A DNA stretch of 64,000 nt from Catellatospora vulcania (GCF_009720385.1 NZ_ML769302.1:124001-188000), one strand, 5' to 3'; shown: positions 40,892-50,703, numbered from the stretch's first letter. Program-made: numbers and translations. Notes: generated by a model not told the origin, from the sequence alone.

Positions 40892-41170
40892 GTTTCTTCT
40901 CCGCAGTGGTCCGGGTGGCTGGCGCCGTCACAAGTGGTGGCGGCCGGTCTGAGGTGGCTCGGTCTGAGGTTACGCACGGACGGTGCACGGCGTGCGTCGC
41001 AGGAGCGACACGGTCCGCGGATGTCCAAGGTAACGCTCAGTGTGCGCCAGGGGTTGCGCACCCCATCGACGTACGGGCACATTCCTGTGACCGCAGACAC
41101 CATACTCCCCGCCACAATACGGACAAGGGGGATTCCCGGGTGGCAACCGTCTCACCGGGGTGCGCCGGGT

Positions 41171-41662
41171 TCAGCGCCCGCTCGCGCGCGCCTCGGCCTC
41201 AGCCCGCATCTCCGGGAACTCCGGCCACTCCCCGGCCACGTCGACTCCCAGGTCAGGGAAGAGTTTCTCCAGGTCATCGGCGTTTGTCGCGCCGTCCTGC
41301 GGGATGAACACGGCCGGCTGCGCGCCCAGCGTGATCTTCACCGGGACCATGGACAGGCTCAGCAGACCGTCCGGCCCGGGCGCGCCGCAGACGGTCTTCG
41401 CCCAGATCGTGGTGAGCTGCCCGACATCGCTCGCACCTTCGGGCGCCGCGCCGAACGAGCGCACGCTGCACGTCACGGTCACCGGTTCCGTCGTCGTGCG
41501 GTCCTTGAAGTCGATCTCCATCAGCTGCCGGACCAGCCGGTCCGCGTCGGCCGTCAGCGCGCCGCCCGGCGGCAGCCGCATCGCCTCGTCGTCATCGCCG
41601 CACCCGGCCGCCGAGGTCAGCAGCAGCGCCACGGCGAGCAGCGGCAGGAATGGTCGCTTCAT
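41171..41662 (-). CDS. Hypothetical lipoprotein
   Basis: 163 residues. Lipoprotein signal MKRPFLPLLAVALLLTSAAGC (lipobox AAGC, Cys21) followed by an acidic linker (GDDDEA) and a soluble domain with two cysteines (TCSVRSF, TVCGAPG) that could form a disulfide. No family recognised. ATG 41662 begins one base after the stop of the TrmB/LuxR-like gene (TGACATG), so translation is coupled; ATG 41677 is the alternative. A regulator-lipoprotein pair suggests an envelope signal, which is inference. Confidence 0.75.
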   Translation of the reverse strand: MKRPFLPLLAVALLLTSAAGCGDDDEAMRLPPGGALTADADRLVRQLMEIDFKDRTTTEPVTVTCSVRSFGAAPEGASDVGQLTTIWAKTVCGAPGPDGLLSLSMVPVKITLGAQPAVFIPQDGATNADDLEKLFPDLGVDVAGEWPEFPEMRAEAEARASGR

Positions 41663-41663
41663 G

Positions 41664-42659
41664 TCAGGCCCATTCATGTCGGGCCGCGTGCCAACCCAGT
41701 TGCATGCGGGTCTCCACGCCGGCCAGGTCCATCAGGTGGCGCAACCGGCGCTGCAGCGTACGCAGGGACAGGTCGAGCTGCGTCGCGACCGCCTGGTCGG
41801 TGAGGCCGGACAGCAGCAGCGACAGGATACGGCGGTCGAGGTCGGTGGGCCCGTCGGTGTCCAGCTCGACATACGGCAGTCCCCCCGATCCGAAACCGGA
41901 CAGTTCCAGCGGGTAGGCGCGCTGCCACACCGTCTCGAACAGTGCCTCCAGCGCGGCCAGCAGACCACTGCGGTGCAGCAGCACCGCCCCCGGTTCACCG
42001 CCGGGCGGGCTCGACAGCGGGGCGGTGACCGGCACCAGCCCGAGGTCGGCGTCGGCGAGGATCAGCTTCATCGGGAGCCGGTCGGCGACCCGCAGTTCCA
42101 CACCGCGCTGCAGCGAGTCGACGACCTCGTCGACGATGCCTGGCTCGGTCAGCACCGACCGCTCCAGCACCACTCGGAACCGCACGCCGCGAGCCGACGC
42201 GGCGTCCTCCTGCGCGTTCGAACCCGGCGGTACGGCGATGTAGGGCGAGGTCACGAAGTTGCGGATCTCGTGCCGGGCCGCCTGCTGCACCTGCTGGAAC
42301 CGGTGCCGGATCGCGTCGACGCCGGAGACCACCTCGATCAGCTCGCTGATGCTGCGCCCGGCGACCGCCGCGCGGTGCTCCTCGGCCAGGCTGACCAGCG
42401 CCTGCTCGGCGATGCGCAGCCCGTCGCGGCGCTCGGTGATCAGCGCGCCCAGCGCCATCGCCGGCGGGGCTGCCGCGAACGCCTCGCCGCCGAAGCGGAT
42501 CGCCAGGCCGCACTCCACCAGGCGCGAAAGGATCTTGTCCACCTCGGGCTCGGGGCGGTCCAGCAGGTCGGCCAGCAGCATGGCGGTGGCACTGGGCCGG
42601 CCGAGCAGCGCGCGGTAGACGAACTCCTCGTCGGGTTCGAGTCCCAGCGCACCCAGCAT
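41664..42659 (-). CDS. Transcriptional regulator with TrmB-like N-terminus and LuxR-type HTH
   Basis: About 331 residues. The N-terminal 65 form a TrmB-like winged helix (FVYRALLGRPSATAMLLADL ... KILSRLVECGLAIRF). The middle resembles the phospholipase-D-like effector part of such regulators. The last 60 hold a LuxR-type HTH (DRRILSLLLSGLTDQAVATQ, LRTLQRRLRHLMDLAGV). ATG 42659 has AGG 6 nt upstream. It precedes the lipoprotein gene with one base between them. Actinobacteria often have such regulators beside secreted-protease genes, and here the subtilase gene lies just upstream on the same strand. Confidence 0.82.
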   Translation of the reverse strand: MLGALGLEPDEEFVYRALLGRPSATAMLLADLLDRPEPEVDKILSRLVECGLAIRFGGEAFAAAPPAMALGALITERRDGLRIAEQALVSLAEEHRAAVAGRSISELIEVVSGVDAIRHRFQQVQQAARHEIRNFVTSPYIAVPPGSNAQEDAASARGVRFRVVLERSVLTEPGIVDEVVDSLQRGVELRVADRLPMKLILADADLGLVPVTAPLSSPPGGEPGAVLLHRSGLLAALEALFETVWQRAYPLELSGFGSGGLPYVELDTDGPTDLDRRILSLLLSGLTDQAVATQLDLSLRTLQRRLRHLMDLAGVETRMQLGWHAARHEWA

Positions 42660-42755
42660 CGGCGACCTGCCCCTCTCCATCAGCAGCGGCGGGGAGAGTA
42701 TGCGCCATACCGGCAGATCTTGAATAGCCCCTGTTGGCGGGCCCGGTGACGGGAA

Positions 42756-42785
42756 GGGCCCCGGGGAGTAGCCTCCCCGGGGCCC
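42756..42785 (-). terminator. Strong hairpin after the subtilase gene
   Basis: GGGCCCCGGGGAG (42756-42768) and CTCCCCGGGGCCC (42773-42785) form a perfect 13-bp stem with loop TAGC, 11 bases past the minus-strand stop codon. Confidence 0.8.
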
Positions 42786-42796
42786 GACACTGTGGC

Positions 42797-45700
42797 TCAT
42801 CGCAGGCCGTAAGCCCGGATGATCTCGTGCTTCACGCTGAAACCGCTGTCGGTCTCGGCGCTGGCCCGCAGCGAGATGAACCCGCCGGCCTTGCTCGCGG
42901 CCTTGAACGAGCCCTTCCAGAGGCCGTCGGAACCCTTGCTCAGGGACACCTTGTGCCAGGTCTTGCCGTCGTCGTAGGAGACGTCGAGCGTCGCCTTGAC
43001 GACCTTGCCGGGCACGGTGCCGAGGTCCATCGACTCCGGCGACAGCGCGATCTGCTGGACGGCGCCGGCCTTCACGTCGCCGTGCAGGTCGGTCTCCAGC
43101 TTGTAGTCCAGGTTCAGCACGGAGAACGGCTCGAAGTAGTCCGAGTCGACGTAGTCCGACATGAACGTCCACTCGCTGTGGGTGCGGGTCGACAGCCGGA
43201 ACAGGTCGCCCGGCCGCTCCGCGTCGAGGACGGCGCGGTACGGCAGGTTGCCGGCCGGCACCTCCTTCCACTGCATGTCCCCGCTGTACGGGTTGTCGTG
43301 GATCAGCGTGTCGCCCTGGAACACCTGCAGGTGCATCGGCAACTCGCCCCACTGCCCGACGTAGCCGCCCAGCCGCAGGACGTCGCTGGCCGAGGCCCAT
43401 GCCTGCACGTTCCAGGTCATGTAGTTCTGCGCGCGGGAGTTCTGCACGCCGAAGGAGTCGCTCATGCCGGGACGGACCGCCGGGGCGAACCAGTCCAGGC
43501 GGGTCGTGGTGCCCTTGGCGTAGGTGTTGACGCCGGAGACCAGCTCCCACGGGTAGGCGCTCTCGCGGTGCTGCGCGTGCGACTCGACCCAGACCTGGCC
43601 AGGCGTGACCCACTCGACCCGGGTGCCCGGGTGCCACTCGCGCTCGTGGTAACCGAGGGTCGGGCTGAGGGTCAGGTCGCCCCGGTAGCCGGAGCCCAGC
43701 GACGGCTCGCCCGAGTTGTACCAGCGGGCGTCGATCCGCGCCAGGTCGGCCTTACCGGGCTTGTAGACCAGCGGCTTGTTCGGCACCTGGCCGGGGTAGT
43801 CGCGGGTCAGGTCGTAGACGAACGGGGTGAACTCCACCCGCTTGGCGGTGAAGGTGATCCAGCCCAGCTTCGCCATGCTGACCAGCAACTTGCCCATGTC
43901 CCGGTGCACGGAGGCGACCGGAACCGTGGCCTCGCCGACGTACTCCAGCAGGGTGCCGGGGCGGTCGTTGACCACGATCACCGCCTTGGCGCCGTCCGCG
44001 ATCGCGTTGGCGACGCGCTCGTCCGCGGTGACCTCGTCGCTGCGCTGCACCACGGCGATCTTGCCCTTGGCGTTGACCTTCTTGAAGTCGGCCGCGGAGC
44101 CCTTGCCGGCGTAGACGGCCTTCAGCCGGTCGATGCCGCTGTCGAGCACCGAGCCCGCCTGCGTGACGGCGGGCAGGTCGATCAGACCGCCGAAAGCGCT
44201 CAGGCTGAACGTCGGCTCGCCCTTGCGCCAGCGGGTGGTCAGGATGAACTCGCCCTTGGTCATCGGCTCGGTCGGCGAGACGTAGAGGTCGTCGTACATC
44301 GGCGGGATCTGGAATGCGCTGCGCACGTCGTACCAGGAGTCCATGCCCGCGAAGTGGACGTTGAAGTCCACCTTGCGCTGGCGGTCCTCGGTGCGCTGCG
44401 GGGCCTCGGTCTGCAGCAGGCGCGCCTTGCTCGCGTCCAGCACGACGTCGGCGGGGCCGTCGCCGAGCACCGTCTCCGGGTCGACCAGCGTGGCCAGGCC
44501 GTTGCGGTCCGGCTTCTCGCCGGCGACGTCCAGGTACGCCGTGACGGTGTAGATGCCCTTCGGCATGCGCATGGTGGTCGAGCCCTCGACCCACACCGTC
44601 CACGGCCACTGGTCGCCGGCCATGTTGATGCCGACGTAGCCGGCGGCCGGCTTGCCGTCACGGCCGATCAGCTTGATGTTGAGGTCGTAGCGCTCGTCCT
44701 CCTTGAGCAGGGCGACCGAGGTGCGGGTCACCGGCTGGCCGGTGGCCGCGTCGGTGCCGATCACGTAGCCCACGTGCCGCTGGCCCGCGGCCGCGGCCTG
44801 CGGGTCACCGGTCACCGGGACGGTCGCCTTCGCGCCCGCCGGGACGGTCACCGAGGTGGCGCCCAGGGTGAACGGGCCGCCCGCGTTGGTCAGCGCCAGG
44901 TTCAGCGTGACGTCCGTGGCGCCGGTGTTGGTGATGACCAGGTCCTTGGTGACCGCGACATCACTGGCGTCGTGCGGCCAGGTGTAGTTGCCGAAGAACA
45001 GCGAGCCGGTGCCGCGGACCGAGGTCTTCACAGCGGTGGCCACGTCGAGGCGGCCGGTGCCGACCTCGTACGGCGAGTAGTTGTCGGCCAGGCCCTTCGC
45101 GCTGCTCATCAGGTGTTCCTTGAGCATCGCGCCGGTCCAGTCGGGGTGCTGCTGGGCCAGGATCGCCGCCGCACCCGCGACGTGCGGGGTGGCCATCGAG
45201 GTGCCGCTGATGGTGCGGTAGAGGCCTTCGCCGCCGTCGGTCATCTGCTGCGAGCGGGCCGCGGTGATGTCCACACCGGGCGCCGCGATGTCCGGCTTCA
45301 TGCCGCCGGAGTACGCCAGCGGGCCGGTGCTGGAGAAGTACGCGAGGTTGTCCTGCTTGTCGGTCGCGGCCACGGTCAGCGCCGAGGCGGCCGCGCCGGG
45401 GGTGGAGATGCTCTCCGGGCCCGCGTTGCCGGCGGCGATGACGAACAGGGCGCCGTACTGCGCGGACAGCGCGTCGACGGCCTGCGACATCGGGTCGCTG
45501 CCGTCGGTCGGGTAGGTGTCGCCGAGGCTCATGCTGACGACGTCGGCGCCCTGCTGGACGGCCCACTCCATGCCCGCGATGATCCACGAGTCCTGGCCGT
45601 AGCCCTCGGTGCCGCCGAGCACCTTGCCGACGATCATGTCGGCGTCGGGGGCGACGCCCTTGTAGTCACCGCTGGACGCGGCGCCGGTGCCGACGATCGT

Positions 45701-46561
45701 CGAGACGACGTGGGTGCCGTGCCCGTTGACGTCGTCGGTCGCCGACTCGCCCGGCACGAAGCTGGCCGTGCCGTCGATGACGCCGGCCAGGTCGGGGTGG
45801 GTGACGTCGACGCCCGTGTCGAGCACGGCGACCTTGGAGCCCTTGCCGGTGTAGCCGGCCGCCCACGCCTCGGGCGCGCCGATCAGCGGCACGCTCTCCT
45901 TCAGGTTGACCTCGACGCGGCCGTCGAGCCACAGCTTGGCGACGCCTTCGCCCAGCGTGGTGCTGCCCTTGCCGGCCGTCGTGCTGCCCTGTGGCGCGAC
46001 GGTCTTCCAGAACGTGCGGGCCTGCTTCTTGTCGGCGGTCAGCGCCGCGCCCCGGATGCCCTTGAGCTTGCGGGTCAGCTTGCTGCCGCGGGGAGCCCTC
46101 GGCTCGGTGACCGCGCGGGACTGCGCCGCGGTGTAGGTGGCGATCAGCGGCACGCCCGACGACTTCGCGTCGTCGTAGCCCATCTCGATCAGGTCGGTGA
46201 CGTTGAACAGCCGCCGGTCGAGCTTGTTCGCGCCGAGCAGCGCCACGGCCTCGTCCGGGATGACGTACAGGTCACCCTTGATCTGCTGCAACTTCACTCC
46301 GCCGACCGCGTGGTCGGGCCGGTCCACATCGGCGATCTGCTTGCCGTCGGCCATCGTGGTGACCGTGACGACGTCGCCGGTGACCAGCGTGACCTTGTGG
46401 GTCGCCGACGGCTTGGCGGGTGTGGTGGGTTTGCTCGGGGCGGCGACCGCGGGCGCCTGCAGGACGGCGAGACCCGCCGCCAGCAGCGGTGCCGCGGTGG
46501 CCGCTGAGATCAGCTGCCAGCGCCTGCGCCGAAAGCGAGAAGGCTGTGAGGGGGAGTACAT
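42797..46561 (-). CDS. Secreted S8 family serine protease (subtilase)
   Basis: 1254 residues. Signal peptide with RFRRRRWQLISAATAAPLLA and cleavage near AVA|APS. A propeptide covers about 45-215 (KVTLVTGDVVTV is its usual start). The subtilase domain has Asp248 (VLDTG), His281 (HGTH), oxyanion Asn379 (AAGNAGP) and Ser455 (GTSMATPH). A PA domain insert appears around AKGKIAVVQRSDEVTADERV (about 840). The long C-terminal half is beta-rich and extracellular. It digests extracellular protein. No ribosome site precedes ATG 46561. Divergent from the BTAD regulator, which may control it. Confidence 0.93.
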   Translation of the reverse strand: MYSPSQPSRFRRRRWQLISAATAAPLLAAGLAVLQAPAVAAPSKPTTPAKPSATHKVTLVTGDVVTVTTMADGKQIADVDRPDHAVGGVKLQQIKGDLYVIPDEAVALLGANKLDRRLFNVTDLIEMGYDDAKSSGVPLIATYTAAQSRAVTEPRAPRGSKLTRKLKGIRGAALTADKKQARTFWKTVAPQGSTTAGKGSTTLGEGVAKLWLDGRVEVNLKESVPLIGAPEAWAAGYTGKGSKVAVLDTGVDVTHPDLAGVIDGTASFVPGESATDDVNGHGTHVVSTIVGTGAASSGDYKGVAPDADMIVGKVLGGTEGYGQDSWIIAGMEWAVQQGADVVSMSLGDTYPTDGSDPMSQAVDALSAQYGALFVIAAGNAGPESISTPGAAASALTVAATDKQDNLAYFSSTGPLAYSGGMKPDIAAPGVDITAARSQQMTDGGEGLYRTISGTSMATPHVAGAAAILAQQHPDWTGAMLKEHLMSSAKGLADNYSPYEVGTGRLDVATAVKTSVRGTGSLFFGNYTWPHDASDVAVTKDLVITNTGATDVTLNLALTNAGGPFTLGATSVTVPAGAKATVPVTGDPQAAAAGQRHVGYVIGTDAATGQPVTRTSVALLKEDERYDLNIKLIGRDGKPAAGYVGINMAGDQWPWTVWVEGSTTMRMPKGIYTVTAYLDVAGEKPDRNGLATLVDPETVLGDGPADVVLDASKARLLQTEAPQRTEDRQRKVDFNVHFAGMDSWYDVRSAFQIPPMYDDLYVSPTEPMTKGEFILTTRWRKGEPTFSLSAFGGLIDLPAVTQAGSVLDSGIDRLKAVYAGKGSAADFKKVNAKGKIAVVQRSDEVTADERVANAIADGAKAVIVVNDRPGTLLEYVGEATVPVASVHRDMGKLLVSMAKLGWITFTAKRVEFTPFVYDLTRDYPGQVPNKPLVYKPGKADLARIDARWYNSGEPSLGSGYRGDLTLSPTLGYHEREWHPGTRVEWVTPGQVWVESHAQHRESAYPWELVSGVNTYAKGTTTRLDWFAPAVRPGMSDSFGVQNSRAQNYMTWNVQAWASASDVLRLGGYVGQWGELPMHLQVFQGDTLIHDNPYSGDMQWKEVPAGNLPYRAVLDAERPGDLFRLSTRTHSEWTFMSDYVDSDYFEPFSVLNLDYKLETDLHGDVKAGAVQQIALSPESMDLGTVPGKVVKATLDVSYDDGKTWHKVSLSKGSDGLWKGSFKAASKAGGFISLRASAETDSGFSVKHEIIRAYGLR

Positions 46562-46562
46562 G

Positions 46563-46585
46563 ACAACGGTCTACCGGCCCGTTGT
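46563..46585. promoter_or_regulatory. Inverted repeat ACAACGG-N9-CCGTTGT at the subtilase start
   Basis: Perfect 7-bp arms at 46563-46569 and 46579-46585, immediately upstream of the subtilase ATG and across its likely -10 region. It lies in the 246-base gap shared with the divergent BTAD regulator; a control site for either gene is possible. Confidence 0.4.
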
Positions 46586-46807
46586 TACGGAGTGAATAGG
46601 TGGCGTTGGCGGGGTTACGCCATGGCGAAACTCCGCCAACACGCAGGTGGGGCCGCTGCCCCGCCAATCCCGCGAAAGGACCGGGACAAATTGGTCATCG
46701 CGGCCATGCGCTAGCCTCTGACCTGCGATGTCGTGCCGAGCTGTGGTCCTCTGCCACCGTCCGGCCGTACGCTGGATCGATCTAGTGACGCGGCGGAGGA
46801 GTGCGAG

Positions 46808-49800
46808 GTGGAGTTCCGGTTGCTCGGACCCGTCTCGGCGTACGCCGGCGACGAGGCCGTGCCGCTCGGCGGCGCGAAACCGAAAGCCCTGCTCGCCGCC
46901 CTGCTCCTGGAGCACGGCCGGGTCGTGGCCGCCACCCGCCTGGTCGACGTGCTGTGGGCCGACGACCCGCCGGACACCGCCCGCGCCCTGGTCCAGACCT
47001 ACGTCTCGACGCTGCGCCGCACGTTCGCCAAGCACGGCGCCGGTGACCTCATCACCACCGCGGCGCCCGGCTACATGATCCGGATCGAGCCGGAGGCGCT
47101 CGACGTCGAGGTGTTCACCCGGCTGCTGGCGCAGGGGCGGGCCGCGGCGGCCGCGGGCGACCAGCCCGCCGCCGCGGAGCTGCTGCGCTCGGCGGACGCC
47201 CTCTGGCAGGGCCCGGCGCTGTCCGGGCTGGACGCCACCGAGCTCACCGTGCAGGCGTCCCGCCTCGACGAGCTGCGGGCCGCGGCCGTCGAGGAGCGCA
47301 TCGCCGCGGAGATCGCCGCCGGCCAGTGGGGCGACCTGGTCTCCGAGCTGACCGTGCTGGTCGGCCACCGTCCGACGAACGAGCGGCTGCGCGGGCAGCT
47401 GATGACCGTGCTGTACCGGCTGGGCCGCCAGGCCGAGGCGCTGGCCTGCTATCGCGAGGGCCGCGACGTGCTCATCGGGGAGCTGGGCGTGGAACCCGGC
47501 CCGGAGCTCAACGCGCTGCATCACGCGATCCTGCGCGGCGAGACCGAGCAACTCGCGGTCGCCGCGCAGTCAGCGGAGCTGGCCGGGCCGGGCACGGTGC
47601 ATCCGGTGCCGGCCCAGCTGCCACCCGTGCCCGCGGACTTCACCGGGCGGGCCGCCGAGATCGAGGCGCTGGCGCAGGGCCTGCTGCCCGCCAACGGCTC
47701 GCCGGCGGTACAGGTCATCGCCGGACCCGGCGGCACCGGCAAGTCCACCCTGGCCACCGCGGTGGCCCACCGGCTGGCCGAGCACTTCCCGGACGGCCAG
47801 CTCTACGCCGAGCTGCGCGGCATGAGCGACGCCCCGGTCGAGCCGGGCGACGTGCTCTCCCGGTTCCTGCGCGCGCTCGGCGTCGAGCAGGCCCAGCTGC
47901 CCGAAGGCCTGGACGAGCGGGCCGACCTCTACCGCTCGCTGCTGGCCCAGCGCCGCATGCTGCTGGTGCTCGACGACGCCGCATCCGAGCAGCAGGTGCG
48001 GCCGCTGCTGCCCGGCCGGGCCGGCAACGCGGTCGTGATCACCAGCCGGGACCGGCTGGCCGGGCTGTCCGGCACCACGCTGACCGACCTGCGCGTGCTG
48101 GAGCCCGAGGAGGCGCTGCTGCTGCTGCGGCGGCTCGCCGGGAACGAGCGGGTCGACGAGGACCTCGACGCGGCCCGGCGGATCGTCGAGTACTGCGGCA
48201 ACCTGCCGCTGGCGCTGCGCATCGTCAGCGCGCGGCTGGCCGGGCGGCGGGCGCTGCCGCTCAAGCCGCTGGCCGACCGGCTCGCCGACGAGAGCCGCCG
48301 GCTCAACCACCTGTCCGCGGGCGACGTCGGCGTACGCAGCAGCATCGAGCTGAGCTACCGGGCACTGGACCCCGACTGCCGCACCACGCTGCGCCGGCTC
48401 GGCTGGTTCGGGGTGCCCGACTTCTCGCCCTGGGTGGTGTCCTGGCTGGTCGAGACCTCCCCGGCCGAGGCCGAGGAACTGGTCGAGCAGCTGGTCGACG
48501 CGCAGCTGGTCGAATTCGTCGGCGTGGACCGCATGGGCGGGCTGCGCTACCGGCTGCACGACCTGATCCGGCTCTACGCCCGCGAGTGCGCCGCGCTGGA
48601 GGAGCCCGCCCAGGATCTGGCCGACGCGGTGGGCCGGGCGCTGCGCGGCTGGCTGGCGCTGATCCACCGCACCGCGGTCGACTCCCCGCCCGCCGAGATC
48701 CGGTGGCGGCGGCCGTTCAGCCCGCACGACGTGTCGGAGGAACTGACCGCGCTGGTCATCGCCGACCCCTGGGACTGGTTCGAGGCGGAGCAGTCCGCGC
48801 TGGCCTCCGGGGTGGAGCGGGCGCTCGCGCTTGGCCTGTACGACCTGGTCTGCGAGTTCGCCTCGGCCCGCAACGCGTCGGCGTTCATGGGCGCGAACCG
48901 GTTCGCGGCGCGGACCCGGGTGATCGAGGCCGCGCTGACCGCGGCCCGGCGGGCGGGCAAGCCGCGCGACGAGGCGGTGATCCTCACCGAGCTGGGACAG
49001 CTGCGCTACGACCAGGACCACTACACCGAGGCACGGCGGCAGTTCCGGGCCGCGCTGAGCCTGTTCCGCGAGCTGAACGACCTTCCCGGGCAGGCCGCCG
49101 CGCTGGCCGGGCTGGGCATCGCCTGCCGCGAGCCGGGCCGCTTCGCCGAGGGCGTGCACTTCCTCGACCAGGCCGCGGCGCTGCTGCACGACGCCCGTGA
49201 CGACATCGGCATCGGCTACTGCCGCCGCATCGCCGGTTCGGTGCGGCTGGAGCTCGGCGACTACGACGGCGCGCTGGACGACCTGACCGAGTCGCTGGCC
49301 GCGTACCGGCGGGCGGGCAGCCGGCTGGGCGAGGGCCACACCCTGCGCACGCTGGGCCTCTACCACCGGGCCAGGGACGAGTGGGCCGACGCCGAGCGGC
49401 GCTGCGCCGAGTCGGCCGAGATCTTCCACGACCTCGGCGACGAGCTGATGGAGGCGTACGCGGTGCGGGCGCTCGCCAAGTCGCGCATGCGGCAGGGCCA
49501 CCACGGCGAGGCGCTGCCCCGGCTGGAGTGGGCGCTGTCGGTCAGCCACACCATGGGCGACCGCTGGGGCCAGGGGGCCACGCTGCGCGTGCTCGGCCAG
49601 CTCCACCTCGGCGAGCACCGGCTCGACCTGGCCGAGGCCTGCTTCGACGCCGCGCACGACATCTGGCAGTCCATGGACGTGCCGGTCTGGCAGGCCCGCC
49701 TGGACCTGGACCGGTCCCGGCTGCTGGCGGCCCGCGGCGACACGGCCGGGGCGCAGACGGCGCGGTCCCGCGCGCTGGGCGTCTTCCACGACCACGGCGC

Positions 49801-49834
49801 CCGCGAGATCCGCGAACTCGACGGCGACCACTGA
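46808..49834 (+). CDS. AfsR/SARP-type BTAD transcriptional activator with NB-ARC and TPR domains
   Basis: 1008 residues. Order: OmpR-type winged helix (EFRLLGPVSAYAGDEAVPLG ... VDVLWADDPPDTARALVQTY, 1-95), BTAD (about 100-245), NB-ARC-type ATPase with Walker A AGPGGTGKS (about 303-312) and LLVLDDA, then LPLALRIVSARLAG, and TPR-like repeats from about 700 (ILTELGQLRYDQDHYTEARR, GLGIACREPGRFAEGVHFL). This is the AfsR plan: activation by binding direct repeats near promoters, controlled by ATP and phosphorylation. AGGAG lies 6 nt before GTG 46808. No biosynthetic cluster is near; the subtilase is the closest candidate target. Confidence 0.92.
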   Translation: MEFRLLGPVSAYAGDEAVPLGGAKPKALLAALLLEHGRVVAATRLVDVLWADDPPDTARALVQTYVSTLRRTFAKHGAGDLITTAAPGYMIRIEPEALDVEVFTRLLAQGRAAAAAGDQPAAAELLRSADALWQGPALSGLDATELTVQASRLDELRAAAVEERIAAEIAAGQWGDLVSELTVLVGHRPTNERLRGQLMTVLYRLGRQAEALACYREGRDVLIGELGVEPGPELNALHHAILRGETEQLAVAAQSAELAGPGTVHPVPAQLPPVPADFTGRAAEIEALAQGLLPANGSPAVQVIAGPGGTGKSTLATAVAHRLAEHFPDGQLYAELRGMSDAPVEPGDVLSRFLRALGVEQAQLPEGLDERADLYRSLLAQRRMLLVLDDAASEQQVRPLLPGRAGNAVVITSRDRLAGLSGTTLTDLRVLEPEEALLLLRRLAGNERVDEDLDAARRIVEYCGNLPLALRIVSARLAGRRALPLKPLADRLADESRRLNHLSAGDVGVRSSIELSYRALDPDCRTTLRRLGWFGVPDFSPWVVSWLVETSPAEAEELVEQLVDAQLVEFVGVDRMGGLRYRLHDLIRLYARECAALEEPAQDLADAVGRALRGWLALIHRTAVDSPPAEIRWRRPFSPHDVSEELTALVIADPWDWFEAEQSALASGVERALALGLYDLVCEFASARNASAFMGANRFAARTRVIEAALTAARRAGKPRDEAVILTELGQLRYDQDHYTEARRQFRAALSLFRELNDLPGQAAALAGLGIACREPGRFAEGVHFLDQAAALLHDARDDIGIGYCRRIAGSVRLELGDYDGALDDLTESLAAYRRAGSRLGEGHTLRTLGLYHRARDEWADAERRCAESAEIFHDLGDELMEAYAVRALAKSRMRQGHHGEALPRLEWALSVSHTMGDRWGQGATLRVLGQLHLGEHRLDLAEACFDAAHDIWQSMDVPVWQARLDLDRSRLLAARGDTAGAQTARSRALGVFHDHGAREIRELDGDH

Positions 49835-49910
49835 GCCGTCCGCGGCCATCACGGTCGTCTATTACAGAAAAGTTCCAGCGCCACCTGCGAGTGTTCTCTT
49901 CGTCGGAGGT

Positions 49911-49942
49911 ACGGGTGGCTCGGCACGGGGCGAGCCACCCGT
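49911..49942 (+). terminator. Hairpin after the BTAD regulator gene
   Basis: ACGGGTGGCTCG (49911-49922) and CGAGCCACCCGT (49931-49942) form a perfect 12-bp stem with an 8-base loop, 77 bases after the stop codon. Confidence 0.7.
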
Positions 49943-50028
49943 CCCGGCGTTCACATCGCGACCGGGCAGGTGGGGGACCCTCGGGCGCGCGCACCGGGGA
50001 ACTGGCCTGCGCGGGGAGGGATGCAGAC

Positions 50029-50703
50029 ATGGCGGAGATGGTGCTCCTGTCGGACACGGCAGTCGTGGAGACGCCGGTGGCCGAGTGCGACGAGTGCCTG
50101 GTCGACCTGCGCGGCGTCGGCGCGCTGCGACTCGACCCGCGCCTGGCCGACGGCGACGGCGCTTTCGCCCACGTCCGCCTGAGCGTGGTGGACCGGCTGG
50201 TCACCGCCCAGACGCTGCTGCCCGCGGGGATGCGGCTGCTGATCGTCGAGTGCTACCGACCGCTGACCCTGCAGCAGGAGTACTTCGACTCCCACAAGCA
50301 GCGGCTCCGGGTCATCCAGCCCGGCCACGACGAAGCCTGGTACCACCGCCGGGCGAGCCGCTACATCTCCCCGCCGGAGGTCGCCCCGCACGTCGCGGGC
50401 GCTGCGGTGGACCTGACGCTGTGCACCGCCGACGGCGTGGAACTGTGGATGGGCACCCAGGTCAACGACACCGACAGCGAGGCCTGCCACACCGACTCCG
50501 CGAACGTCTCCGCCGAGGCGGCCCGCCACCGGCGGTACCTGTGCGACGCGCTGACCTCGGTCGGCATGGTGAACTACCCGACCGAGTGGTGGCACTGGTC
50601 CTACGGCGACCGCTACTGGGCGCACGTCACCGGCGCGCCGGTGGCCCGCTACGGCCCGGTCAAGTCGCTGCCGGTACGGACCGGACCCGTCGTCCCAGCC
50701 TGA
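50029..50703 (+). CDS. D-alanyl-D-alanine dipeptidase (M15, VanX-like)
   Basis: 224 residues. The M15D zinc site is complete: His121 and Asp128 in HVAGAAVDLT, Glu186 as base and His189 as third ligand in EWWHW, with Arg77 in CYRP. No signal peptide is seen, so it acts in the cytoplasm on D-Ala-D-Ala, perhaps for peptidoglycan recycling. No vanHA genes are near, so glycopeptide resistance is not implied. GGGGAGGG lies 8 nt before ATG 50029; the longer frame to 49381 shadows the BTAD gene. It overlaps the convergent gene by 55 bases. Confidence 0.88.
   Translation: MAEMVLLSDTAVVETPVAECDECLVDLRGVGALRLDPRLADGDGAFAHVRLSVVDRLVTAQTLLPAGMRLLIVECYRPLTLQQEYFDSHKQRLRVIQPGHDEAWYHRRASRYISPPEVAPHVAGAAVDLTLCTADGVELWMGTQVNDTDSEACHTDSANVSAEAARHRRYLCDALTSVGMVNYPTEWWHWSYGDRYWAHVTGAPVARYGPVKSLPVRTGPVVPA

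Noticed and set aside
40892-41170. Possible small gene or operator in the 279-base gap before topA
   Set aside because: It holds two GGTCTGAGGT direct repeats and a GTGCGC/GCGCAC pair, but no frame with a ribosome site and no clear promoter; left unannotated.
37796-41803. A 1335-codon plus-strand open frame opposite topA
   Set aside because: It is antisense to topA, low in normal protein character and rich in Arg/Gly/Leu/Val; long antisense frames arise from third-position GC bias.
42734-46507. A 1257-codon plus-strand open frame opposite the subtilase gene
   Set aside because: The minus strand encodes a clear subtilase with triad and signal peptide; the plus frame has only bias-driven composition.
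50029-50703. Vancomycin resistance gene (vanX)
   Set aside because: The dipeptidase is alone, without vanH, vanA or vanRS; homologues act in wall metabolism, so a resistance label is not justified.
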